The notes: generated from the sequence alone by a model not told the origin. A DNA stretch of 64,000 bases from Eikenella halliae (GCF_001648475.1 NZ_LXSQ01000011.1:1-64000), one strand, 5' to 3'. Counted from the first letter of the stretch, positions 47,017 to 55,923 are shown. Numbers and translations are program-made.

Positions 47017-47933
47017 AGAAAGCAAAAGTACATCTGTTTTCCGGCTTTTTGGGAACAGGCAAAACCACCGCCCTGCGCCACCTGATGGAGCAGAAGAGCC
47101 CCGATGAAAAATGGGTGATCGTGGTAAACGAATTCGGCGAAATCGGCATCGACGGCGCCGTGCTGAGCGACAACGGCATCCCCGTGGCCGAAATCGCCGG
47201 CGGCTGCCTGTGCTGCGTGGCCGGTGCGCAGATGGGCACCACCATCAACCGCATGGTGAGCGGCAACAAGCCCAACCGCATCATCATCGAAGCCAGCGGC
47301 CTGGCACACGCCGCCAGCGTGATCGACGAGTTGCGCGCCAAACCCTTCGACCAAATGCTGGATATCGGCGCCGTATTTACCCTGGTCGACCCGCGCCAAT
47401 TCACTAACCCCGACTACGCCAACCAGCCGCTCTACCGCGACCAGGTGAGCGTGGCCGACGTGCTGATCGCCAACAAAACCGACATGTGCAGCCCCGAAGA
47501 AATGGCCGCCTTCCGCAGCAAAGCCGCCCAACTCTTCCCGCCCAAAGCCGCCGTGCTGGAAACCACCGATGCTTATTTAGACATCGCCCTGCTGGAAACC
47601 CCGGTGGCAGAAAAAAGCCGCTACCGCATCAAAGAGCTGCCCGACAACAGCATGGGCCTGCAATCGCAAGGCTACACCTTCCCCGCCGGCAGCAGCTTCG
47701 ACGGCGAAAAGCTCACCAAATTCTTCAACGACCTGCCCAAACTGTGCGAAGGCCTCATCCGCGCCAAAGGCGTGTTCCAAGTACTTGGCAGCTGGGTGTG
47801 GCTCAACTGGAGCGAAGGCCAATGGGGCGCCAACCAAGTGGCCTGGCGGCGCGACAGCCGCTTTGAAGTGATCGCCAAATCCTTCGACAGCGACACGCTG
47901 GAACAGAGATTGCAAGCCGCGCTGGAGAAATAA
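46995..47933 (+). CDS. COG0523 zinc-chaperone GTPase
   Basis: The 312-residue G3E GTPase has Walker A SGFLGTGKTT (residues 16-25), the metal-binding GGCLCC (CxCC), the base-specifying NKTD, and the C-terminal CobW_C domain. Co-transcription with zur identifies it as a zinc-handling member (ZigA/ZagA-like), which delivers zinc to enzymes in scarcity. I use ATG 46995 with AGGA upstream; ATG 47004 is an alternative. A DUS hairpin (47940-47971) ends it. Confidence 0.92.
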   Translation: MQTMSEIKKAKVHLFSGFLGTGKTTALRHLMEQKSPDEKWVIVVNEFGEIGIDGAVLSDNGIPVAEIAGGCLCCVAGAQMGTTINRMVSGNKPNRIIIEASGLAHAASVIDELRAKPFDQMLDIGAVFTLVDPRQFTNPDYANQPLYRDQVSVADVLIANKTDMCSPEEMAAFRSKAAQLFPPKAAVLETTDAYLDIALLETPVAEKSRYRIKELPDNSMGLQSQGYTFPAGSSFDGEKLTKFFNDLPKLCEGLIRAKGVFQVLGSWVWLNWSEGQWGANQVAWRRDSRFEVIAKSFDSDTLEQRLQAALEK

Positions 47934-47939
47934 AACGGA

Positions 47940-47971
47940 AAGGCTACCTGAAAAAGGTTTCAGGTAGCCTT
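47940..47971 (+). terminator. Terminator of the zinc operon
   Basis: AAGGCTACCTGAAA and TTTCAGGTAGCCTT form a perfect 14-bp stem with a 4-base loop, 7 bases after the GTPase stop. Confidence 0.7.
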
Positions 47972-48046
47972 GACTTGGCAGTTGACCAGAAAATGCGGAT
48001 ACCTATGCGGCAGCGAAGAAACGGGTATTCATTCACAAGGAGGATG

Positions 48047-48150
48047 TATAGTGGATTAACAAAAATCAGGACAAGGCGGCGAACCGCAGACAGTACACAC
48101 GTTACGGCAAGGCGAGCCAACGCTGTACTGGTTTTTGTTAATTCACTATA
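48047..48150. repeat. Correia-type repeat element (good copy)
   Basis: It begins TATAGTGGATTAACAAAAAT and ends TTTTTGTTAATTCACTATA, so its 26-bp ends are inverted. The body AAGGCGGCGAACCGCAGACAG is the short Correia form of Neisseria, with an internal deletion. It is 104 bp and lies directly before the ATG of the next gene. Confidence 0.85.
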
Positions 48151-48411
48151 ATGAAATCCGGGATGATGATTTCTCAGAAGATACAGGAAATAAGATTGGC
48201 TTTGAGGGCGCTTCCCCTGCCGCACATTTTCCTGTGCCTGTTTGTGCCACTCGGCATCGGCTCATTTTTGGCCTGCTTGATCATTGGTCTGGAGTCGACT
48301 GATTTAGCTGCCGCTCACATTCTGTTTGCTGCGCGAATTGGTTTTGCCGGTGCTGCCGCTATCGCAGCGGTGGGCACTTTGTTGGAATATGTTCAGCGGA
48401 TTAAATCGTAA
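48151..48411 (+). CDS. Small inner-membrane protein
   Basis: The 86-residue protein has two hydrophobic segments (IFLCLFVPLGIGSFLACLIIGL and AARIGFAGAAAIAAVGTLL). Its first ATG directly follows the Correia element, and the junction forms TATAAT (48147-48152), so the real start may be one of the ATGs at 48163 or 48166, with a promoter provided by the repeat. I do not recognise the family. Confidence 0.6.
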   Translation: MKSGMMISQKIQEIRLALRALPLPHIFLCLFVPLGIGSFLACLIIGLESTDLAAAHILFAARIGFAGAAAIAAVGTLLEYVQRIKS

Positions 48412-48452
48412 TTTCTGAATTTCTCTGCTCCAGGTGCGTGCCAAACCGACTT

Positions 48453-48487
48453 GAGGCTACCTGAAAATCTATTTTTCAGGTAGCCTC
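48453..48487 (+). terminator. DUS hairpin
   Basis: GAGGCTACCTGAAAAT and ATTTTTCAGGTAGCCTC form a 16-bp stem with a short loop between the small membrane protein and the next gene. Confidence 0.6.
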
Positions 48488-48497
48488 TCCCTTTTTC

Positions 48498-49142
48498 ATG
48501 CCCCGCCAAACCATCATGCTCACCCCGCAAAGCTGCGACCTGTTCCAACGCCCGTTTTTCCAGTTCGCCCAAATCCGCCAATACCAGCCCGAAACCGAAG
48601 CGCAAACCAAGGCCGACTACAAAGCCGCGTGGCAAGTGTGGCGCACGCTGGTTTTTCAGGTAGCCACCGAATTGGGCGCAGGCTTTGCCCCGCCGCATAT
48701 CGAACGCTGGTGCAACGGCTGGCAGGTGCGCGCCCACTTTTTCGCCTATTTCAAATATCAAACCCATGCCGATACGGCGGTCATCCTCTCGCTGCTGCTC
48801 AACCGCCGCAGGCTCACCGCCAGCCTCGAATGGCACGAATACCGCGCCGCCCGCTCCACCCTGCCGCTGGCCTGCTACCAACAGGCTTTGGCCGATTTCC
48901 CGCACGCCGACTTTGCCGACTTCCAAATCTGGCATGGCAGCGACAGCGAATACGCCGACTACCCCGCCATCGCCGCCGTCCCGCCTGAGGCCTTCTCTCT
49001 GCGCAGCCCGCAAGACTTCCTCTGCCTCGGCCGCCACTTGGAACGCGACCAACTGGGGCAGGCCGACAGCGCGGCCTGGCTAGTCGAAACCCTGCACCGC
49101 CTGCTGCCGGTGTACGAAGCCTGCCACAACGTGCGGCTGTGA
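48498..49142 (+). CDS. Conserved protein (HI_0552-like)
   Basis: The 214-residue soluble protein resembles the HI_0552 family, which Pfam once labelled G6PD_bact without good biochemical support (from memory). Features are CNGWQVRAHFFAYFKY and LEWHEYRAARSTLPL. An uptake sequence is read as VFQVATEL. Start may be at 48498 or at the ATG 48516. Function is unknown. Confidence 0.7.
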   Translation: MPRQTIMLTPQSCDLFQRPFFQFAQIRQYQPETEAQTKADYKAAWQVWRTLVFQVATELGAGFAPPHIERWCNGWQVRAHFFAYFKYQTHADTAVILSLLLNRRRLTASLEWHEYRAARSTLPLACYQQALADFPHADFADFQIWHGSDSEYADYPAIAAVPPEAFSLRSPQDFLCLGRHLERDQLGQADSAAWLVETLHRLLPVYEACHNVRL

Positions 49143-49258
49143 GCGAAAGCAAGCTTTCCCCCTACTGCCGTTAGGGCTACCTGAAATCTAAAAGAAACAA
49201 ACAAAACCAATAGGCGGCGTATCAATGCCGCCCTACCCCATCATCAACGGAGAAACCC

Positions 49259-50026
49259 ATGGAGCTTTCCTTTATCCTGCTGCTCATCACCGGCTTTTTG
49301 GCCGGGCTGATGGATGCGGCCGTGGGCGGAGGCGGGCTGTTGCAGCTGCCCGCACTGTTCGGCGTGTTGCCGCCCGCCACGCCCGTGCCCACCGTGCTGG
49401 GCACCAACAAGGCGGCTTCATTCGCCGGCACTTTCACCGCCGCCGGCCAGTTCGCCCGCCGCCTGAAGCTGCCGTGGAAAATGCTGCTGCCCGCCGGCGT
49501 GCTGGCTTTTGCCGCCTCGTTCGCCGGCGCGAAGCTGGTGGCCTATGTGCCGGTGCAATATATGAAACCGGCCATGCTGGTGATTATGGTAGCGATGTTT
49601 GTGTACACCTTCTTCCGCAAAGATTTGGGGCAAACCGAGCGCACCCGCGCGCTCACGCGGGGCGAAATGCTGCTGGGCACGGCGTTTGGCGCGGCCATCG
49701 GCTTTTATGACGGCCTGTTCGGCCCGGGCACGGGCAGCCTGCTGGCCTTCGTGTTCGTGCGCTTTTTTGCCTACGATTTCCTCACCGCCACCGCCTGCGC
49801 CAAGGTAATCAACCTGATGACCAATCTGGCCGCGCTGAGCTTTTTCATCCCCAGCCAACATGTGCTGTGGCACTGGGCGCTGCCGCTGGCGGCGGCCAAC
49901 CTAATCGGCGGCTTCTGCGGCGCGAAACTGGCGGTGCTCGGCGGCAGCCGCTGGCTGCGCTACGGCTTTATGGCTTTGCTGTGCCTGTTGATTGGCAATT
50001 TTGCCCGCCAGCTTTGGTTATCTTAG
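49259..50026 (+). CDS. TSUP-family permease (TauE/SafE type)
   Basis: The 255-residue inner-membrane protein has about eight hydrophobic segments and the twin family motifs GLMDAAVGGGGLLQLPAL and GFYDGLFGPGTGSLLAF. Members move sulfite, sulfoacetate or related anions; the substrate here is unknown. Nearby metZ suggests but does not prove a sulfur link. Confidence 0.9.
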   Translation: MELSFILLLITGFLAGLMDAAVGGGGLLQLPALFGVLPPATPVPTVLGTNKAASFAGTFTAAGQFARRLKLPWKMLLPAGVLAFAASFAGAKLVAYVPVQYMKPAMLVIMVAMFVYTFFRKDLGQTERTRALTRGEMLLGTAFGAAIGFYDGLFGPGTGSLLAFVFVRFFAYDFLTATACAKVINLMTNLAALSFFIPSQHVLWHWALPLAAANLIGGFCGAKLAVLGGSRWLRYGFMALLCLLIGNFARQLWLS

Positions 50027-50089
50027 GCAGCGGGTTTTCGGCGGCAGGCAAAAAGAGTATGCTTAAGGCCGTTTGCCGCATCGTTTATT

Positions 50090-50195
50090 TATAGTGAATT
50101 AAATTTAAACCAGTACAGCGTTGGCTCGCCTTGCCGTACTATTTGTACTGTCTGCGGCTCGCCGCCTTGTCCTGATTTAAATTTAATCCACTATA
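50090..50195. repeat. Correia-type repeat element (good copy)
   Basis: It begins TATAGTGAATTAAATTTAAA and ends TTTAAATTTAATCCACTATA. The body TCTGCGGCTCGCCGCCTTGTC is the complement of that at 48047, so the two are inverted relative to each other. It lies between the permease and metZ. Confidence 0.85.
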
Positions 50196-50305
50196 CTATC
50201 GTGCCCCCAACAGCACGAAAATTGCTTTTCAGGTAGCCTAATCAGGCAAAATTGAGGCTACCTGAAAACTCCATCCTCCCTATTCATTCACTTGGAAAAG
50301 ACACC

Positions 50306-51484
50306 ATGACCCAACCGCTTCATCCGCAAACCCTCGCCATCCGCGGCGCCAAAGAGCAAACCGACTACAACGAACACAACCAAGCCCTGTTCCTCACCAG
50401 CAGTTTCATGTTCGATTCCGCCGCCGACGGCGCCGATTTGTTTGCCCACAGAAAACCCGGCTTCACCTACTCGCGCACCGCCAACCCCACCGTTTCCGCC
50501 TTTGCCCGCCGCATCGCCCTGCTCGAAGGCGGCGAGGCCGGCATCGCCACCGGCACCGGCATGGCCGCCATCCAAGCTGCCCTGCTCACATTCCTCTCCG
50601 CCGGCGACCACCTCGTGAGCAGCCGCAGCCTGTTCGGCACCACCTTGGGCTTTATCCAAAACCACCTCGCCCGTTTCGGCATCGAAGTTACCCTCGTGCC
50701 GCAAACCGAACCCGCCGCCTGGCGCGAGGCCGTAAAGCCCAACACCAAAATGCTGTTTGTGGAAACCCCGTCCAACCCGCTCAACGAAATCGCCGACATC
50801 GCCGCGCTGGCCGACATCGCACACAGCAACGGCGCCCTGCTCGCCGTAGACAACTGCTTCTGCTCTCCCGCCCTGCAGCAGCCGCTCAAACTCGGCGCCG
50901 ATTTATCCGTGCAATCCGCCACCAAAGCCATCGACGGCCACGGCCGCGTGATGGGCGGCGTGGTGTGCGGCCGCGCCGAGCTGATGGAAAAAGTGGCGGT
51001 ATATGCCAACTCCGCTGGCCTACTGCTCTCCCCGTTCAACGCCTGGGTGCTGCTCTCCGGCTGCGAAACCCTGCCCCTGCGCATGGAAAAGCAAAACGCC
51101 CAGGCGCAGGCCGTGGCCGAATGGCTGGAGAAACGCAGCGAAGTGGCCAAAGTGTATTACAGCGGCCTGCCCAGCCACCCCCAAGCCGCGCTTTCCGCTA
51201 AACAGCAATCCGGCGGCGGCATCGTGGTGGCCTTCGAGCTCAAAGGCGGGCAGAGCGCCGCCTGGCAAGTGATCGACCGCGTTAAAGTATTCTCCAAAAC
51301 CGCCAACCTCGGCGACGTGCGCTCCACCATCACCCACCCCTGGACCACCACCCACTGCCGCCTCGAGCCGCAAGCCAAACTCGAAGCCGGCATCCGCGAA
51401 GGCCTCATCCGCCTCTCCATCGGCCTGGAAGACACCGCCGATCTGATTGCCGACTTGCAACAGGCATTGGAAAGCATCCGCTAA
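50306..51484 (+). CDS. metZ: O-succinylhomoserine sulfhydrylase
   Basis: MetZ makes homocysteine directly from O-succinylhomoserine and sulfide. From ATG 50306 it has 392 residues. This Cys/Met-metabolism PLP enzyme has YSRTANPT, the substrate-side LLAVDNCFCSPALQQPL and the PLP lysine in SVQSATKAIDGHGRVMGG. The longer frame from 50252 includes a DUS and is not used. Homocysteine from this step feeds metE at 20105. Confidence 0.93.
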   Translation: MTQPLHPQTLAIRGAKEQTDYNEHNQALFLTSSFMFDSAADGADLFAHRKPGFTYSRTANPTVSAFARRIALLEGGEAGIATGTGMAAIQAALLTFLSAGDHLVSSRSLFGTTLGFIQNHLARFGIEVTLVPQTEPAAWREAVKPNTKMLFVETPSNPLNEIADIAALADIAHSNGALLAVDNCFCSPALQQPLKLGADLSVQSATKAIDGHGRVMGGVVCGRAELMEKVAVYANSAGLLLSPFNAWVLLSGCETLPLRMEKQNAQAQAVAEWLEKRSEVAKVYYSGLPSHPQAALSAKQQSGGGIVVAFELKGGQSAAWQVIDRVKVFSKTANLGDVRSTITHPWTTTHCRLEPQAKLEAGIREGLIRLSIGLEDTADLIADLQQALESIR

Positions 51485-51501
51485 GCCCCGCGCGGCACAC
51501 A

Positions 51502-51542
51502 AAAGGCTACCTGAAAACGAATAAAGCTTTTCAGGTAGCCTT
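51502..51542 (+). terminator. metZ terminator (DUS hairpin)
   Basis: AAAGGCTACCTGAAAA and CTTTTCAGGTAGCCTT pair around a short loop, 17 bases after the metZ stop. The following 230 bases hold no gene that I can support. Confidence 0.65.
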
Positions 51543-51776
51543 CAATCTGTCAGCGGGCGGGCATCTGAATAGCCGGAATAATGTTTCCTTCAACACCCAG
51601 CATCGCGCCGCAGCCAGCATGGCCAATACGGTATGAAAACGAGGCATTCCGGCCATGGCCCGCCCGTTTCATCGCCTGTTCACACCTGTTCATCCCCCGC
51701 CATATCAGGCAAAATAGCAGCGTTTTTCATTCATCCAGCCTTCCAAAGGCTACCTGAAACCCACCCACCGCACATC

Positions 51777-52910
51777 ATGACCACATTCACCCCGCCCCCC
51801 TTCGCCGGCCACAGCCCCCTGAGCTGGTATCAGGCCGCGTCCCGGCAGCCCGGCTTTATCCGCGATGCCGCCCAAGAAACCGCCATCCGCCGCCTCGACC
51901 AGCTCTGGCACGAGCTCAATGCCCACCGCCAACAGCGCGGCCGCCTGCTGGGCAAACTCTTCGGCAAAAAAAACCAGCCGCCCAAAGGCCTCTATTTCTA
52001 CGGCGGCGTCGGGCGCGGCAAAAGCTTCCTGATGGACGCCTTCCACGGCTGCCTGCCGCCCGGCACCGCCCGCCGCGTACACTTCCACGCCTTCATGGCC
52101 GAAGCCCACCGCCGCATGCGCGAACACAAAAACCAAGCCAACCCGCTGCAAGCCGTGGCCCGCGACATCGCCCGCGACGCCCAAATCCTCTGCTTCGACG
52201 AATTCCACGTGAGCGACATCGCCGACGCCATGATTCTCGGCCGCCTGCTCGAAGGCCTGCTGGCCGAAGGCGTGGTGCTCGTAGCCACCTCCAACTACGA
52301 GCCGGCCGGGCTCTACCCGCAAGGCCAAAACCGCAGCAGCTTCCTGCCCACCATCGCCCTGCTCGAAAAAAGCCTCGACATCCTCAACGTGGACGGCGGC
52401 CAAGACTACCGCCAACGCAGCCTCAGCCCCGCCGACATCTTCTTCATTCCCGACAATGCTGAGAGCGAAACCCGGCTCGCCGCCCTGTTCGAGCGCCACA
52501 CCGGCCAAGCCCCCCAGCCCGGCAGCCTGCCCCTGCTCGGCCGCGAAATCCCCACCCAAGGCCAGGCCGACGGCGTATTGTGGTTCCATTTCGACGCCCT
52601 GTGCCGCGGCCCCCGCTCCCAGGCCGACTACCTCGCCCTGGCCGAAACCAGCCGCATGATTTTCGTCTCGCACATCCCGCAGCTCAACGAAACCGAACGC
52701 GCCGAAGCCCGCCGCCTCACCTGGCTCATCGACGTACTCTACGACTACCGTGTCAAACTCAGCGCCAGCCTCGCCGTGCCGCCCGAACAAATCTACACCC
52801 ACGGCGACTTCGCCAACGAATTCGTGCGCAGCGCCAGCCGCCTCACCGAAATGCAGTCCGAAGCCTACCTCGTCCTGCCACACCTCACACTGGACAAAGA
52901 GGCTACCTGA
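51777..52910 (+). CDS. zapE: Cell division ATPase ZapE (AFG1 family)
   Basis: ZapE is an AFG1-type ATPase that affects FtsZ rings under stress. From ATG 51777 it has 377 residues, the family length. The Walker A is GLYFYGGVGRGKSFLMD, Walker B is QILCFDEFHVSD, and SNYEPAGLYPQGQNR follows as in AFG1. Its last codons and stop (GAG GCT ACC TGA) are formed by an Eikenella uptake sequence, AGGCTACCTGAA. The frame opens upstream to 51633 but that is a non-coding gap. Confidence 0.93.
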   Translation: MTTFTPPPFAGHSPLSWYQAASRQPGFIRDAAQETAIRRLDQLWHELNAHRQQRGRLLGKLFGKKNQPPKGLYFYGGVGRGKSFLMDAFHGCLPPGTARRVHFHAFMAEAHRRMREHKNQANPLQAVARDIARDAQILCFDEFHVSDIADAMILGRLLEGLLAEGVVLVATSNYEPAGLYPQGQNRSSFLPTIALLEKSLDILNVDGGQDYRQRSLSPADIFFIPDNAESETRLAALFERHTGQAPQPGSLPLLGREIPTQGQADGVLWFHFDALCRGPRSQADYLALAETSRMIFVSHIPQLNETERAEARRLTWLIDVLYDYRVKLSASLAVPPEQIYTHGDFANEFVRSASRLTEMQSEAYLVLPHLTLDKEAT

Positions 52911-52973
52911 AAAACCAGCCTCAACCCAAACAGCCACCCCTTTTCAGGTAGCCCGAACCCATAAGGAAACCCC

Positions 52974-53546
52974 ATGCCCATCAAACTCATCGTCGGCCTC
53001 GGCAACCCCGGCCCCGAATACGAAGACACCCGCCACAACGCCGGCTTCTGGCTGCTCGACCAGCTCGCCCAGCAATGGCACAGCCATTGGCAAGACGACA
53101 GGAAATTCTTCGGCCACCTCATCCGCAGCACCCGCCCCAGCGGCGAAATCCGCCTGCTCAAGCCGCAAACCTATATGAACCTCTCCGGCCAAGCCGTGCA
53201 GGCCGTTGCCTCGTTTTATAAAATCCAGCCGCAGGAAATCCTCGTTATCCACGACGAGCTCGACCTCGAGCCCGGCCGCATCAAATTCAAACTCGGCGGC
53301 GGCAACGGCGGCCACAACGGCCTCAAAGACATCCAAGCCCGCCTCGGCAGCCCCGACTTCTACCGCCTGCGCCTGGGCATCGGCCACCCCGGCGACCGCA
53401 ACGAAGTGGTGAACTACGTGCTAAAAAAACCCCGCCGCGAAGAGAAGGAACTGATCGAAGACGCCATCGACAAATCCATCGCCACCCTGCCCGACATCCT
53501 CGCCGGCAAAATCGAAGCCGCCCAGCGGGTGTTGCACGGGAAATAG
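52974..53546 (+). CDS. pth: Peptidyl-tRNA hydrolase
   Basis: Pth releases peptides from prematurely dropped peptidyl-tRNA. The 190-residue protein has IVGLGNPGPEYEDTRHNAGF with the catalytic histidine, KPQTYMNLSG, IHDELDLEPGRIKFKLGGGNGGHNGL and the final KIEAAQRVLHGK. AAGGAAA lies before the ATG. Uptake sequences flank it on both sides. Confidence 0.96.
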   Translation: MPIKLIVGLGNPGPEYEDTRHNAGFWLLDQLAQQWHSHWQDDRKFFGHLIRSTRPSGEIRLLKPQTYMNLSGQAVQAVASFYKIQPQEILVIHDELDLEPGRIKFKLGGGNGGHNGLKDIQARLGSPDFYRLRLGIGHPGDRNEVVNYVLKKPRREEKELIEDAIDKSIATLPDILAGKIEAAQRVLHGK

Positions 53547-53551
53547 GCTAT

Positions 53552-53592
53552 AAAGGCTACCTGAAACGCCATCCACATTTTCAGGTAGCCTT
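53552..53592 (+). terminator. pth terminator (DUS hairpin)
   Basis: AAAGGCTACCTGAAA and its complement TTTTCAGGTAGCCTT flank a 15-base loop right after the pth stop. Confidence 0.6.
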
Positions 53593-53610
53593 AAATTAGA
53601 AAGCAACCCA

Positions 53611-55089
53611 ATGAAATACAAAGACCTACGCGACTTCATCGCCATGCTCGAGCAGCGGGGCAAACTCAAGCGCATCGCCCATCCCGTTTCCCCGCATTTG
53701 GAAATGACTGAAATCGCCGACCGCGTGCTGCGTGCCGAAGGGCCGGCGTTGTTGTTTGAACACCCGATTAAGCCCGACGGTACGCGCTACGATTATCCTG
53801 TGTTGGCAAACCTGTTCGGCACGCCCGAACGTGTGGCGATGGGCATGGGCGCGGACAGCGTGTCCAAGCTGCGCGAAATCGGGCAGACGCTGGCGTATCT
53901 GAAAGAACCCGAACCGCCCAAAGGCATCAAAGACGCGTTTTCCAAACTGCCGCTGCTGAAAGACATTTGGAGCATGGCGCCGAACGTGGTGAAAAATGCG
54001 CCGTGTCAGGAAATTGTATGGGAAGGTGAAGACGTTGATTTGTATCAACTTCCGATTCAACATTGCTGGCCGGAAGACGTTGCGCCACTAGTAACGTGGG
54101 GCTTGACCGTAACGCGCGGTCCGCACAAAAAACGCCAGAATTTAGGCATTTACCGCCAACAACTAATCGGCAAAAACAAGCTGATTATGCGCTGGCTGTC
54201 GCATCGCGGCGGCGCGCTGGATTATCAGGAGTTCCGCAAACTCAATCCCAATACGCCGTATCCCGTCGCTGTCGTACTCGGCTGCGACCCTGCCACCATT
54301 TTGGGCGCGGTAACGCCCGTTCCCGATACCTTGAGCGAATACCAATTTGCCGGACTGCTGCGCGGTTCGCGGACGGAACTGGTGAAATGTATCGGCAACG
54401 ATTTGCAAGTGCCCGCACGCGCAGAAATCGTGCTGGAAGGCGTGATTCATCCGAACGAAACCGCGTTGGAAGGCCCATACGGCGACCACACGGGCTATTA
54501 CAACGAACAGGACCATTTCCCCGTGTTTACGGTCGAACGCATCACCATGCGCGAAAACCCGATTTACCACTCCACCTATACGGGCAAACCGCCCGATGAA
54601 CCCGCCGTTTTAGGCGTGGCGTTGAACGAAGTGTTCGTACCGCTCTTGCAAAAGCAGTTCCCCGAAATCACCGATTTCTACCTGCCGCCAGAAGGCTGCT
54701 CCTACCGCATGGCGGTGGTCAGCATGAAAAAACAGTACGCCGGACACGCCAAGCGCGTGATGATGGGCTGCTGGTCGTTCCTGCGCCAGTTTATGTACAC
54801 CAAATTCATCATCGTGGTCGATGATGATGTGAACGTGCGCGACTGGAAAGAAGTCATCTGGGCGGTAACCACGCGCATGGACCCTGTACGCGACACCGTT
54901 TTGGTGGAAAATACGCCCATCGACTACCTCGATTTTGCCAGCCCCGTCAGTGGACTCGGCGGCAAAATGGGCTTGGACGCAACCAACAAATGGCCGGGCG
55001 AAACCGACCGCGAATGGGGACGGGTAATCAAAAAAGACCCTGCGGTTACGGCTAAGATTGATGAGATTTGGGGGGAATTGGGGTTATAG
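53611..55089 (+). CDS. ubiD: 4-hydroxy-3-polyprenylbenzoate decarboxylase
   Basis: UbiD decarboxylates the ubiquinone precursor, using prenylated FMN. The 492-residue protein is of family length and starts MKYKDLRDFIAMLEQRGKLKRI, with LEGPYGDHTGYYNEQDHFPVF holding part of the active site and GLGGKMGLDATNKW near the end. No prenyltransferase UbiX gene is nearby. Codon choice is less GC3-rich than in zapE and pth, and the DUS downstream is of Simonsiella type (55117-55128), so import is possible. Confidence 0.95.
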   Translation: MKYKDLRDFIAMLEQRGKLKRIAHPVSPHLEMTEIADRVLRAEGPALLFEHPIKPDGTRYDYPVLANLFGTPERVAMGMGADSVSKLREIGQTLAYLKEPEPPKGIKDAFSKLPLLKDIWSMAPNVVKNAPCQEIVWEGEDVDLYQLPIQHCWPEDVAPLVTWGLTVTRGPHKKRQNLGIYRQQLIGKNKLIMRWLSHRGGALDYQEFRKLNPNTPYPVAVVLGCDPATILGAVTPVPDTLSEYQFAGLLRGSRTELVKCIGNDLQVPARAEIVLEGVIHPNETALEGPYGDHTGYYNEQDHFPVFTVERITMRENPIYHSTYTGKPPDEPAVLGVALNEVFVPLLQKQFPEITDFYLPPEGCSYRMAVVSMKKQYAGHAKRVMMGCWSFLRQFMYTKFIIVVDDDVNVRDWKEVIWAVTTRMDPVRDTVLVENTPIDYLDFASPVSGLGGKMGLDATNKWPGETDREWGRVIKKDPAVTAKIDEIWGELGL

Positions 55090-55116
55090 AGAAAGTGTTG
55101 AAGTATTCCAATGGTT

Positions 55117-55128
55117 TTCAGGCAGCCT
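55117..55128. repeat. Simonsiella-type uptake sequence
   Basis: TTCAGGCAGCCT is the complement of AGGCTGCCTGAA, not of the local AGGCTACCTGAA. It marks the left side of a block with non-Eikenella DUS. Confidence 0.8.
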
Positions 55129-55170
55129 GCAACGGATAATCCATTATTTTGATTGTATTAGGAGAGAAAA

Positions 55171-55746
55171 ATGTCATTCACTACAATTATCTACGCGCAC
55201 CCATACGAGCAAAGCTTCAATTACGGTATTTTGCAACGGGTACAGCAACTGTTAGACGAAAAAGGCGAAAAATACCAACTGATCGACTTATATGAAGACG
55301 GCTTCAACCCCGCCTACACCAAAGAAGAGCTTGCCCTGTTCAATCAAGGCAAAGCCCTTGATCCGCTGGTTCTGCGTTATCAAGAACTTTTGAAAGCCTC
55401 CAGCCGCCTAATTTTCATCTTCCCAATCTGGTGGGCGGATATGCCGGCCATCGTCAAAGGATTTGAAGACAAGGTTTTCCTGAAAACGTTTGCCTATGTC
55501 CCCACCGCCACCGGTCTGAAAGGCAACCTGACCAATATCAAAGAAGCCTTGGTCATCAGCACGTCCACCGCCCCCACATGGTATCTGAAATGGTTTTGCG
55601 GCAACGGCATCGGCAAAGCGATGGTGGGACACACGCTCAAAGGCATCGGTATCGCCAAGCGCCGATGGCTCAACTTCGGCAACATGGACAAATCCACCGC
55701 CGAACAGCGGCAGGCGTTTTTGGCAGATTTAAGTCGAAATATATGA
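55171..55746 (+). CDS. NAD(P)H:quinone oxidoreductase (flavodoxin-like fold)
   Basis: The 191-residue protein belongs to the flavodoxin_2 group (MdaB/KefF/NQO1-like): TIIYAHPYEQSFNYGIL at the N-terminus, and FIFPIWWADMPAIVKGFEDKVF, the FMN/FAD-binding WW motif. It probably reduces quinones by two electrons. AGGAGA precedes the ATG. It is flanked by Simonsiella- and Kingella-type uptake sequences. Confidence 0.9.
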   Translation: MSFTTIIYAHPYEQSFNYGILQRVQQLLDEKGEKYQLIDLYEDGFNPAYTKEELALFNQGKALDPLVLRYQELLKASSRLIFIFPIWWADMPAIVKGFEDKVFLKTFAYVPTATGLKGNLTNIKEALVISTSTAPTWYLKWFCGNGIGKAMVGHTLKGIGIAKRRWLNFGNMDKSTAEQRQAFLADLSRNI

Positions 55747-55789
55747 TTTTAAATCATTAAATTATTGGAAGCACTATTTCAATATCACA

Positions 55790-55833
55790 AAAAGCAGCCT
55801 GCACTTAATAAATCCAAAGTGCAGGCTGCTTTT
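55790..55833 (+). terminator. Terminator made of Kingella-type DUS
   Basis: Positions 55790-55806 and 55817-55833 are perfect 17-bp complements, with AAGCAGCCTGCA in the stem, followed by CCC. It is nearly identical to the hairpin at 59253-59296, and unlike the AGGCTACCTGAA hairpins elsewhere. Confidence 0.85.
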
Positions 55834-55923
55834 CCCACCTCCGCCTTCACGCCGCCATTCCTTGCCACATGCCCAAAACCCCTATACCATTCAATCCACT
55901 AACCATCAACACGGCCAACCCTC

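Noticed and set aside
48498..49142. Glucose-6-phosphate dehydrogenase
   Set aside because: The Pfam label recalled for HI_0552-like proteins is not backed by any dehydrogenase motif here.
51750..52937. 395-codon minus-strand ORF
   Set aside because: It mirrors zapE; the AFG1 motifs are on the plus strand.
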